Part shown: positions 1 through 6,603 of the stretch, in pieces | How positions within the stretch are numbered: the stretch's first letter is position 1 | How the letters are laid out: each line of letters begins with the position of its first letter | Assembly (NCBI GenBank): GCA_902783435.1 | Contig: CACZQV010000002.1 | Coordinates: 1-9,124, forward strand | Direction: 5' to 3' | Length of the DNA stretch: 9,124 nt | Origin: an uncultured Erysipelotrichaceae bacterium | Lineage (GTDB): Bacteria > Bacillota_I > Bacilli_A > RF39 > UBA660 | Translations under genes and position numbers: made by a program | The notes under the pieces: model-generated | The model's input: only the letters and a program-made list of their open reading frames with translations | Told to the model about the DNA's origin: nothing | The model's database searches: none

Positions 1-2013
1 AGTAAATATTTCATCATATTCTTCATCACTCATACCATGTGGATGAGTTTCAGGACTTTGTAATTTCATTAAATCAACTACATTAACAACTCTAATCTTA
101 ATACCTTTAACACTATTTCTTAATATATCAACACAAGCAAGCACTTCAAGTGTAGGTGTTTCTCCAGAACATGCAAGTACAACATCAGGGTTACCTTCAT
201 CATTAGAAGCAAAATTCCAAACACTTAAACCTTTTCTACAATGAACTCTAGCTTGAGTTTTAGTTAACCATTGAGGTCTAGGATGCTTAGATGCAACTAT
301 AACATTAACATAATTTTTAGATTTAATACAATGATCAAAACAAGATAATAAACAATTAGTATCAGGAGGTAAATACATTCTAACGACATCTGCCTTCTTA
401 GTAACTAAATGATTTAAAAATCCTGGATCTTGATGTGTATAACCATTATGATCTTGTTGGAAAACATGACTTACTAATAAAAAGTTAAGTGATGCAATAT
501 CTGCTCTCCAAGGAATCTGATTACATACTTTTAACCATTTTGCATGTTGTGAAGCCATAGAATCAATTATTCTCACAAAAGCTTCATAACTATGAATAAA
601 TCCATGTCTACCAGTTAAAATATACCCTTCTAACATTCCTTCACATAAATGTTCAGATAGATATGAATCCATTACTCTACCATCTGGTGATAAAAATTCA
701 TCAAATCTACTTAATTTATAATTCCAAGTACGTTTAGTCTCTTCAAAAACATGATTGAATCTATTCGATAAAGCTTCATCTGGTCCAAATATTCTAAAGT
801 TCTTATTATCTTTATTTAACTTAAATATATCTCTAATAAACTTACCAAGTTCCATAGTATCTTGATCTACTATTTCTCCAGGTTTCTTTATATCTAAACA
901 ATACTCTTCCCAATTTGGTACTTTTAATTCTTTAAGAAGTAATCCTCCATTCGCAAAACTACTAGAACCCATACACTTATTAATAGGCGGACATAATTCT
1001 CTTAATTCTTTAATTAATTTACCTTTATTATCGAATAAATTATCTACTTTATAACTCTTTAACCATTTTTCTATTAATCCTAAATTTTCAGGATTATCTC
1101 TTGTTATTGGAATTGGTACTTGATGTGCTCTAAAACTACCTTCAATTTTCTTATCATCATATTCTTTTGGTCCTGTCCATCCTTTAGGAGTAGTTAAAAC
1201 AATTACTGGATACATTCCTTCTTCACGAGTTTTAACCTTCTCTATTTCTAAAATAACTCTATCCATTACTTTAGCCATTTCTTCATGCATCTTTAATTGA
1301 TCACTACCCGTAACAAAGAATGGTTTCCAACCATATCCATAAAAGAAGTTTTCTAATTCTTCTTGACTCATTCTACCAAATATTGTTGGATTAGCTATTT
1401 TATACCCATTACGATGAAGTATAGGAAGTACTACACCATCAGTCTTTTTATTTAAAAATTTATTAATATGCCAAGAAGTAGCTAAAGGTCCTGTTTCGGC
1501 TTCACCATCACCCACAACACAAGCAGCAATTAAATCTTTATTATCTAAAACAGCTCCAGCGGCATGAGAAAGAGAATAACCTAACTCTCCACCCTCATGA
1601 ATGGAACCAGGTGTTTCAGGTGCTACATGAGAAGATATTCCTCCAGGAAAACTAAATTGTTTACAAAGTTTCTTTAAACCTTCTTCATCTTCAGTTATCT
1701 CTGGATAAAACTTAGAATATACTCCCTCTAAATAATTATTCGCAACCATAGCTTGTCCACCATGACCAGGTCCAGATATATAAATCATTTTTAAATTATT
1801 TTTCTTAATTACACGATTTAAATGCATATAAATAAAATTTTGCCCAGGAGTTGTCCCAAAATGTCCTACTACATTGGGTTTAATATCATCAATAGTTAAT
1901 TTCCTTCTAAGTAATGGATTATCGAGTAAATAAAGTTGTGCCACACTTAAATAGTTAAGTACTCTAAAATACTCATCCATTAACTTTAATTCCTGTCTAG
2001 ATAATGTTGCCAT
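1..2013 (-). CDS. xfp: phosphoketolase, 3' end beyond window
   Basis: Thiamine-diphosphate enzyme that splits xylulose 5-phosphate (and in many members fructose 6-phosphate) with phosphate into acetyl phosphate plus glyceraldehyde 3-phosphate or erythrose 4-phosphate; it is the key cytosolic step of heterofermentative and bifid-shunt sugar breakdown. The reading frame stays open from the ATG at 2013 to the left edge, giving 671 residues; the family is about 790-800 long, so roughly 120 C-terminal residues lie outside. Visible family marks: GHFGTTPG at 50-57, GPGHGG at 81-86, the phosphoketolase signature EGGELGY at 140-146, the ThDP motif beginning GDGEAETGP at 168-176 and closing around HRNGYKIANPT at 200-210, and a late HPHGMSD block just before the edge. 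The start is supported by GGGAG at 2022-2026, eight bases upstream. It follows htpG after a terminator and has its own likely promoter. Dual versus xylulose-only substrate use cannot be decided from this sequence. Confidence 0.96.
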   Translation of the reverse strand, partial: MATLSRQELKLMDEYFRVLNYLSVAQLYLLDNPLLRRKLTIDDIKPNVVGHFGTTPGQNFIYMHLNRVIKKNNLKMIYISGPGHGGQAMVANNYLEGVYSKFYPEITEDEEGLKKLCKQFSFPGGISSHVAPETPGSIHEGGELGYSLSHAAGAVLDNKDLIAACVVGDGEAETGPLATSWHINKFLNKKTDGVVLPILHRNGYKIANPTIFGRMSQEELENFFYGYGWKPFFVTGSDQLKMHEEMAKVMDRVILEIEKVKTREEGMYPVIVLTTPKGWTGPKEYDDKKIEGSFRAHQVPIPITRDNPENLGLIEKWLKSYKVDNLFDNKGKLIKELRELCPPINKCMGSSSFANGGLLLKELKVPNWEEYCLDIKKPGEIVDQDTMELGKFIRDIFKLNKDNKNFRIFGPDEALSNRFNHVFEETKRTWNYKLSRFDEFLSPDGRVMDSYLSEHLCEGMLEGYILTGRHGFIHSYEAFVRIIDSMASQHAKWLKVCNQIPWRADIASLNFLLVSHVFQQDHNGYTHQDPGFLNHLVTKKADVVRMYLPPDTNCLLSCFDHCIKSKNYVNVIVASKHPRPQWLTKTQARVHCRKGLSVWNFASNDEGNPDVVLACSGETPTLEVLACVDILRNSVKGIKIRVVNVVDLMKLQSPETHPHGMSDEEYDEIFT

Positions 2014-2021
2014 ATCACACA

Positions 2022-2044
2022 CTCCCTATTCTAGTAAGATTATA
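2022..2044 (-). promoter_or_regulatory. xfp -10 box and ribosome binding site
   Basis: On the minus strand a perfect TATAAT lies at 2039-2044 and a GGGAG Shine-Dalgarno at 2022-2026, eight bases before the ATG at 2013. The expected -35 position (about 2062-2067) reads TTTTCT, a poor match inside the htpG terminator T-tract, so the promoter would rely on its -10 box. The terminator just upstream implies that xfp needs its own promoter. Confidence 0.5.
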
Positions 2045-2046
2045 AA

Positions 2047-2083
2047 ACAAAATTAAAAAAAAGAAAAGAGACAAAAGTCTCTA
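2047..2083 (-). terminator. rho-independent terminator after htpG
   Basis: On the minus strand the stem AGAGAC (2082-2077), loop TTTT and GTCTCT (2072-2067) is followed at once by a T-rich run down to about 2051 (TTTCTTTTTTTT). The stem begins inside the htpG TAG codon (2083-2081). It is short (6 pairs, 3 of them G-C) but has an excellent U-tract, and it separates htpG from xfp. Confidence 0.8.
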
Positions 2084-3961
2084 TTTTGATATTACATCAC
2101 AAATTAATTTACTAATCTCTGTAGGATTATCAATAGGAAGTCCAGCTATAATTCTAGCTTCACTATATAAAATCTTAGTATACTTAATAAATTCATCTTT
2201 ATCTTTCTTATAAAGTTTCTTTAACTTATCACTAATTGGATGTTTTTCATTAATCTCTAAAACAGTTTGAGCTTTAATTCCCATATCATTAGGCATTGCA
2301 TCAAATACCTTTTGCATTTCAATTGAAACATCACCCTTAGTAGTTAAACATACTGGATGAGATTTAAGTTTATTACTAAACTTAACTTCATTAACTTCTT
2401 TTAATTCATCACACATAGCTTTTAATAAATCACTATTAGATTCATTTGCCTTTTTAATTTCTTCTTTTTCTTCTTCACTTTCTAAATCTAATGATCCATC
2501 ACTTACATTAACAAACTTCTTACCTTCATAATCTTGTAATGCAGTAATACAGAACTCATCAACATAATCAGTTAAGTATAAAATATCATATTCTTTATCT
2601 TTAACTTGTTCTACTTGTGGTAAAGCATTAATTTTTTCAATAGAAGAACCACTTGCATAATAAATTGCATCTTGTCCTTCTTTCATATTTTCTACATATT
2701 CTTTAACAGTAATTAATTTTTCTTTATCACTAGAATAGAACATTACTAAGTCTTTTAACTTATCTTTATCTTGTCCATAATTATTATAAACACCATATTT
2801 TAATTGAACACCAAATGTCTTAAAGAATTCAATATAACTATCTCTATCATCTTTTAACATAGTTTCTAATTCTTTACGTATCTTACTTTCAATATTCTTA
2901 GCTATTAGTTTTAAACTTTGAGATTCTTGTAGTAATTCTCTTGATATATTTAAACTAATATCTTCAGTATCAACAATACCTTTAACAAAACTAAAATAAT
3001 CTGGAAGTAAATCACTACATTTTTCCATAATCATTACACCATTAGAATAAAGAGCAAGTCCCTTTTCATATTCTTGTGTATAATAATCAAATGGTGCATG
3101 ACTTGGAATAAATAATAATGATTTATAGGAAGTCATACCTTCTACAGATGATGAAATAACTTTTAATGGTTTATCATAATCACTGAATTTATCCATATAA
3201 AAATTATTATAATCTTCATCACTTACTTCACTCTTATTCTTTTTCCAAATAGGAATCATACTATTAATAGTTTCAATTTCTTTAGTATCTTTATATTCCT
3301 TTTTCTTTTCATCCACAAGTTCATGATGAGTAACTTCCATCTTAATAGGAAAACTAATATAATCAGAATATTTCTTAATTAAATTTTTAAGTTCATATTC
3401 TTCTAAGTACTTACAATAATCATATTCATCACTATCTTCTTTAATATTTAAAATGATTTCAGTACCATTAGATTCTTTTTTACCTTTAGTAATACTATAT
3501 CCATCAGCACCTTCACTTTCCCAAGTATAGGCTTCATCACTATCTACACTCTTTGTATTAACAGTAATCTTATCACTTACCATAAAAGCTGAATAAAAAC
3601 CTACTCCAAATTGACCAATGATATTAGCTTTTTCTTCCTTACTCATATCTTCTTTAAATTGAAGTGATCCACTCTTCGCAATAGTACCTAAGTTTTCTTC
3701 TAATTCTTCTTTAGTCATACCAATACCATTATCAGTAATAATTAAAGTACGTTTATCTTTGTCATATGAAATATTAATCTCTAAATCTTCTTTCTTAACC
3801 TTTAATTTCTTATCAGTTAAACTTCTATAATAAAGTTTATCTAATGCATCACTTGCATTACTAATTAACTCCCTTAAAAATATATCTTTATTTGTATAAA
3901 TTGAATTAATCATTAAATCTAATAATCTTTTTGACTCTGACTTAAATTCTTTCTTAGCCAT
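2081..3961 (-). CDS. htpG: Hsp90-family chaperone HtpG
   Basis: Cytosolic ATP-driven dimeric chaperone that remodels client proteins late in folding. With the ATG at 3961 the protein is 626 residues, the usual HtpG length. The N-terminal GHKL ATPase shows ELISNASDALDKL at 31-43 (catalytic Glu31 and Mg-binding Asn35), DNGIGM at 77-82 and GQFGVGFYS at 116-124. The middle domain carries WKK near 239-241 and GIVDTEDISLNISREL, whose Arg341 corresponds to the catalytic arginine of Hsp90 proteins. The C-terminal dimerisation domain runs to IGLP-like AGLPIDNP and the end. An in-frame TTG at 3976 would add MGDDY but lies in the Shine-Dalgarno GGGAGA (3969-3974), so MAKKEF is the real start. It appears to be a single-gene transcript under an HrcA/CIRCE-type operator, with a terminator at its stop. 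In Bacillus subtilis htpG is not in the HrcA regulon, so this control differs from that model. Confidence 0.97.
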   Translation of the reverse strand: MAKKEFKSESKRLLDLMINSIYTNKDIFLRELISNASDALDKLYYRSLTDKKLKVKKEDLEINISYDKDKRTLIITDNGIGMTKEELEENLGTIAKSGSLQFKEDMSKEEKANIIGQFGVGFYSAFMVSDKITVNTKSVDSDEAYTWESEGADGYSITKGKKESNGTEIILNIKEDSDEYDYCKYLEEYELKNLIKKYSDYISFPIKMEVTHHELVDEKKKEYKDTKEIETINSMIPIWKKNKSEVSDEDYNNFYMDKFSDYDKPLKVISSSVEGMTSYKSLLFIPSHAPFDYYTQEYEKGLALYSNGVMIMEKCSDLLPDYFSFVKGIVDTEDISLNISRELLQESQSLKLIAKNIESKIRKELETMLKDDRDSYIEFFKTFGVQLKYGVYNNYGQDKDKLKDLVMFYSSDKEKLITVKEYVENMKEGQDAIYYASGSSIEKINALPQVEQVKDKEYDILYLTDYVDEFCITALQDYEGKKFVNVSDGSLDLESEEEKEEIKKANESNSDLLKAMCDELKEVNEVKFSNKLKSHPVCLTTKGDVSIEMQKVFDAMPNDMGIKAQTVLEINEKHPISDKLKKLYKKDKDEFIKYTKILYSEARIIAGLPIDNPTEISKLICDVISK

Positions 3962-3968
3962 ATAATCA

Positions 3969-3974
3969 TCTCCC
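3969..3974 (-). promoter_or_regulatory. htpG ribosome binding site fixing the start
   Basis: GGGAGA lies seven bases before the ATG at 3961. This excludes the upstream in-frame TTG at 3976, which overlaps the site itself and has no Shine-Dalgarno of its own. Confidence 0.85.
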
Positions 3975-3981
3975 AAGATTA

Positions 3982-4010
3982 GTTATAGCACTCTTCTTAG
4001 CAGTTGTCAA
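3982..4010 (-). promoter_or_regulatory. htpG sigma-A promoter
   Basis: A perfect -35 TTGACA at 4010-4005, a 17-base spacer, and the -10 TATAAC at 3987-3982 (5 of 6). The predicted start of transcription is near 3975, which would give a very short leader holding only the ribosome binding site. The promoter is interleaved with CIRCE half-sites: the -35 overlaps the spacer and second half-site, and the -10 shares its first three bases with the third. Confidence 0.85.
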
Positions 4011-4023
4011 GGATGAGTGCTAA
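3985..4023 (-). promoter_or_regulatory. CIRCE operator (HrcA site) with extra half-site
   Basis: The CIRCE consensus is TTAGCACTC-N9-GAGTGCTAA. On the minus strand the window has TTAGCACTC (4023-4015, perfect), nine bases, then AACTGCTAA (4005-3997, 7 of 9), three bases, then a second downstream half GAGTGCTAT (3993-3985, 8 of 9). The outer two halves form an 8-pair inverted repeat with a 21-base spacer; the first two have the canonical N9 spacing. HrcA binding here would cover both promoter boxes and repress htpG until heat stress. The hrcA gene is not in the window. Confidence 0.88.
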
Positions 4024-4049
4024 TTATTTTTAATAATATAATTAACGGA

Positions 4050-4868
4050 TTAATTATTTATTAAACTTTTACCATTTTCTTGTAATTCATTATCACTATT
4101 GTTTAATATTTTCATTTGTGAAATTGCTATTCTATTTAATCTTTCTAATCGTTTTGGCTGACTAATTTTATCATTAATAAATACTGAATTCAAGTTTTCT
4201 AGATTTGCTAAACATATTAATTCATTTATTGAAGCATAATCTCTAATATTTCCTTCTAAATTAGGATATTCTTCTCTCCACTGTTTAGCAGTAATTCCAA
4301 ATAATGCCATATTTAATACATCAGCTTCCTCCGCATATACATAATTTATTTGTTCTTTTGTTAATTTTAAAGGTATTAAATTATGTTTTACTGCACTAGC
4401 GTGAATTTTATAGTTAATTTTTGATAATTCCCGTTTAGCGTTCCAACCAATTTGTTTTTGTTCTTCTTTCTTTAATCGCTCAAACTCTTTGATAAGCAAT
4501 AATTTAAATTTTGGACTAATCCACATTCCAAATTCAAATGCAATATCTTTATGTGCATAAGTTCCACCATATCTGCCAGCCTTTGATATTATTCCAATAG
4601 CATTAGTTTTTTCTACCCATTCTTTAACACTCAACTTATAACTATTTAAACCAGCTTGACTCTTAATTATGGCGAATTCGCCATAATTAAAACTTGGATT
4701 ATGTAATTCTTCCCAAATACCTAAGAATTCAATAGTATTCCTATTTCTTAACCAATCAGTAACAAAGAAATTCCCATCTTTAGATTTTAACATATCTGTT
4801 ATCGATATATAATCCTCATCATCTATTTTAATATAATTAATTGTTTGATTATCTACTTTTATTTCCAT
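4050..4868 (-). CDS. KilA-N domain protein, function unknown
   Basis: A 272-residue protein with no signal peptide or membrane segment. The N-terminal part (about 10-135) is a KilA-N domain, a DNA-binding fold found in phage, large DNA virus and mobile-element proteins; the hallmark block is GRYGGTYAHKDIAFEFGMW at 98-116 followed by ISPKFKLLLIKEF to 129. The C-terminal part (about 178-255) has a second conserved block, YAEEADVLNMALFG then TAKQWREEYP then GNIRDYASINELICLANLE, which I recognise as the usual partner domain of the KilA-N family widespread in gut bacterial chromosomes; no biochemical function is known to me for it. The start at 4868 has AAAGGAG at 4877-4883 eight bases upstream. 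The gene stands alone between a surface-protein gene and htpG, with its own promoter and a palindromic operator candidate. A regulator, prophage remnant or anti-phage role is possible; none is shown by the sequence. Confidence 0.9.
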   Translation of the reverse strand: MEIKVDNQTINYIKIDDEDYISITDMLKSKDGNFFVTDWLRNRNTIEFLGIWEELHNPSFNYGEFAIIKSQAGLNSYKLSVKEWVEKTNAIGIISKAGRYGGTYAHKDIAFEFGMWISPKFKLLLIKEFERLKKEEQKQIGWNAKRELSKINYKIHASAVKHNLIPLKLTKEQINYVYAEEADVLNMALFGITAKQWREEYPNLEGNIRDYASINELICLANLENLNSVFINDKISQPKRLERLNRIAISQMKILNNSDNELQENGKSLINN

Positions 4869-4876
4869 ATAATCAT

Positions 4877-4920
4877 CTCCTTTGTTGCATCACTATACAA
4901 CAAAAGAAAACTATAATCAA
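4877..4920 (-). promoter_or_regulatory. promoter and RBS of the KilA-N gene
   Basis: On the minus strand a -35 TTGATT (4920-4915), 17-base spacer, -10 TATAGT (4897-4892), then the strong Shine-Dalgarno AAAGGAG (4883-4877) eight bases before the ATG. The predicted transcript start is near 4885, so the leader is very short. Confidence 0.72.
4881..4904. promoter_or_regulatory. 24-base palindrome over the KilA-N -10 box
   Basis: The arms TTTGTTG (4881-4887) and CAACAAA (4898-4904) are perfect reverse complements. Inside them one mismatched pair and then AT/AT pairing leave a four-base centre CACT. The palindrome spans the -10 box, the predicted transcription start and the edge of the Shine-Dalgarno, the classical place for a repressor operator. 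It matches no operator I know; autoregulation by the KilA-N protein is an inference. Confidence 0.55.
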
Positions 4921-4951
4921 ACAAAGAAAAATACAAATTCAAGATAAAATA

Positions 4952-4998
4952 AAACTGAATCTAATTAATTCACTTAGTGAATAATTTAAATTCAGTTT
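4952..4998. repeat. 47-base imperfect palindrome (long hairpin)
   Basis: Centred on base 4975, 20 of 23 positions pair. The outer arms AAACTGAAT (4952-4960) and ATTCAGTTT (4990-4998) and the inner ATTCACT/AGTGAAT (4968-4974, 4976-4982) are perfect; the mismatches are 4961/4989, 4965/4985 and 4967/4983. It lies about 30 bases upstream of the KilA-N -35 box and about 40 bases beyond the surface-protein terminator. It has only a weak T-rich tail (TATTTTATCTT) on the minus strand. It could be a second terminator, a protein site or a mobile-repeat relic. Confidence 0.7.
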
Positions 4999-5029
4999 AT
5001 AATTCTTTTAAATTAACTTTTTTTTATTA

Positions 5030-5066
5030 AAACCAAAAAAATTGAAGTCGATTTCTCGACTTCAAT
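5030..5066 (-). terminator. strong rho-independent terminator after surface protein gene
   Basis: A perfect 10-pair stem, ATTGAAGTCG (5041-5050) with CGACTTCAAT (5057-5066) and a six-base loop, is followed on the minus strand by TTTTTTGGTTTT (5040-5029). It ends the transcript coming from 6547, about 150 bases after the stop codon, and isolates the KilA-N gene. Confidence 0.9.
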
Positions 5067-5074
5067 GATTCTTT

Positions 5075-5167
5075 TTATTCTTCTTTTTGTCTTCCATATT
5101 TTGGAACTGTCCTCACTTCCGCATCACGAGCTGGTCTATTCAAAAATATTGAAGATTGGACTTGTCT
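5075..5167 (-). other. G+C-rich open segment, possible gene remnant
   Basis: The stretch between the surface-protein stop (5219) and its terminator (5066) contains no convincing gene but is not ordinary spacer. On the minus strand a 30-codon frame is open from 5167 to the TAA at 5077-5075 and ends RPARDAEVRTVPKYGRQKEE, a protein-like composition rich in charged residues. Bases 5101-5140 are 50% G+C, well above the surroundings. The only possible start is TTG at 5143 and it has no Shine-Dalgarno. I do not recognise the peptide. It may be the tail of a displaced gene, part of a structured 3' UTR, or chance. Confidence 0.3.
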
Positions 5168-5218
5168 CTACTTCTAACCTTTTATACTTTATCCATCTAT
5201 TTTTATATACTCATTTTT

Positions 5219-6547
5219 TTATCCGATTCGGAAAGCTGGTGAAACATCGTGAGGATAATTAGAACCGAAAGCACCCCAATTACCGGTGTTAAACACACAG
5301 AAGAAAATTTCATACGAACTAGAATAAGCCGAACGAAGCCACCAATAACTATCTGCTCCACTTATATCTTTCTTAATAGCATCTGAGTAATTTCTTGTAG
5401 TTACTCCTTTTGAAGCATAGTAATCTAATTGTCTTGTTTCTGCTTCTGCACTATCACTATTAATCGCATTACCTGTTACTTTTTTTCCCCATATTTCTTT
5501 TGTGCTGAATAAGTATATTTTATCTGTTGTGGTGAAATTTGTTGTATCGTTATTATTATGTCCTGATACTATTGTTGTATCTATGATTTTACTACGCAAA
5601 TCTGATGGAAGAGAATTAAATATTCCACTTGTGCTATAATCTATATTTTCATATGCATATGTTGTGCTATTTAAATATGCTCTCATATCACTATATTCCC
5701 ATCCACCTTTACTATTTACTCCTATTGTTGTAGTATCTCCTGATACGTATAGGTTCATTCTATGTGTTGTGATTACATCTGCAAATTCTATTACTAATCC
5801 ACATGCAGATTGACTAAATCCTTGTGTTGAACATTCTGATGGAGTACTAGTATTAGCTATTCTTAATGTGTAATCTTCTGGTGTAGTATCACCATCTAAA
5901 TCCATTTGAATTACTTTCTTTGCTCCTACTGGATATGTATTAGGATCATTACTATATTTTGTTACTATTGTATCCCAACTATCATCTGCAAATGATTCTT
6001 TAGTAAAGTTATATGTTATTTTAAATGTATATGTCGGATAATCTGTTACTGTACTCATATTAGTACCAGAAATATAATTAAACTTCAACTTATATGTTTG
6101 TGTTCCTGCTATTGCTAATTCTTCTCCAGGTTCTACTGATGTTTCATCTCCATGAGTTAAACTATATTCATATGGTGCACTTAAAGTTACTTCATTATCA
6201 TTACTATCATATACTTTTACATCAACACTTTTAAGATAAGCTTTTTTACTACCTTTATTTACTAATGTAGTAGTTTCTTCAAAGAAGCTATTAGAGTCAC
6301 TTGTTAAGGCTGTAGAAAAATCAACTTCTTTTTTATCATTACCTATTATTGTAGGAGTACCACTAGTACTTCCTGTAGTTACACTAACTCCTTGTATATA
6401 TGAATTTAACTCAGGTGCTTCTACTGTAACATCTCCATTTATATTTAAATTTGCTTCTAGAAATGCATATCCTATTCCTAAAAATACAACAAATATAAAT
6501 ATTATTTTATAAAGATTATGAGTTTTAGTTTTAATATTCTTTTTCAT
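5219..6547 (-). CDS. anchored surface protein with DUF6273-like C-terminus
   Basis: A 442-residue protein. A basic N-terminus (MKKNIKTKTH) is followed by a hydrophobic segment at about 13-30 (IIFIFVVFLGIGYAFL) that fits an uncleaved signal anchor, so most of the chain would be outside the cell. Residues 35-185 are Thr/Ser/Asn-rich and probably beta-sandwich. Residues about 190-442 resemble the DUF6273 family: WDTIVTKY, YPVGAKKV, GGWEYSDMRAYLN at 281-293, and the closing YWWLRSA (401-407) to VSPAFRIG (435-442). No LPXTG motif is present. The closing part resembles C-type-lectin-like display domains used by diversity-generating retroelements, and its DNA differs in composition from the rest of the gene (see findings). 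The start at 6547 has AGGAG at 6555-6559, seven bases upstream. The gene is a single transcription unit with terminators on both sides. A ligand-binding or adhesion role is inference. Confidence 0.88.
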   Translation of the reverse strand: MKKNIKTKTHNLYKIIFIFVVFLGIGYAFLEANLNINGDVTVEAPELNSYIQGVSVTTGSTSGTPTIIGNDKKEVDFSTALTSDSNSFFEETTTLVNKGSKKAYLKSVDVKVYDSNDNEVTLSAPYEYSLTHGDETSVEPGEELAIAGTQTYKLKFNYISGTNMSTVTDYPTYTFKITYNFTKESFADDSWDTIVTKYSNDPNTYPVGAKKVIQMDLDGDTTPEDYTLRIANTSTPSECSTQGFSQSACGLVIEFADVITTHRMNLYVSGDTTTIGVNSKGGWEYSDMRAYLNSTTYAYENIDYSTSGIFNSLPSDLRSKIIDTTIVSGHNNNDTTNFTTTDKIYLFSTKEIWGKKVTGNAINSDSAEAETRQLDYYASKGVTTRNYSDAIKKDISGADSYWWLRSAYSSSYEIFFCVFNTGNWGAFGSNYPHDVSPAFRIG

Positions 6548-6554
6548 ACTATCA

Positions 6555-6596
6555 CTCCTATTATTAATAGTATAACTTATTTTACATTTTTCACAA
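6555..6596 (-). promoter_or_regulatory. promoter and RBS of surface protein gene
   Basis: On the minus strand a -35 TTGTGA (6596-6591, 4 of 6), a 16-base spacer, -10 TATACT (6574-6569, 5 of 6) and AGGAG (6559-6555). The upstream terminator of aspS means the gene needs this promoter. Confidence 0.65.
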
Positions 6597-6603
6597 ATAA
6601 ATA

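Noticed and set aside
3962..3976. TTG start giving HtpG five extra residues
   Set aside because: The TTG overlaps the GGGAGA ribosome site of the ATG at 3961, and MAKKEF gives the standard family length.
4038..4057. 8-pair hairpin with CGGA centre at the KilA-N stop as a terminator
   Set aside because: The stem is entirely A-T and no U-run follows on the minus strand. It may do little, so read-through from the KilA-N gene into htpG remains possible.
5065..5262. Plus-strand open frame of 65 codons, hydrophobic product
   Set aside because: Its ATG lies inside the terminator hairpin, it has no Shine-Dalgarno or promoter, and it runs antisense into the 3' end of the surface-protein gene. The hydrophobic look comes from T-rich sequence.
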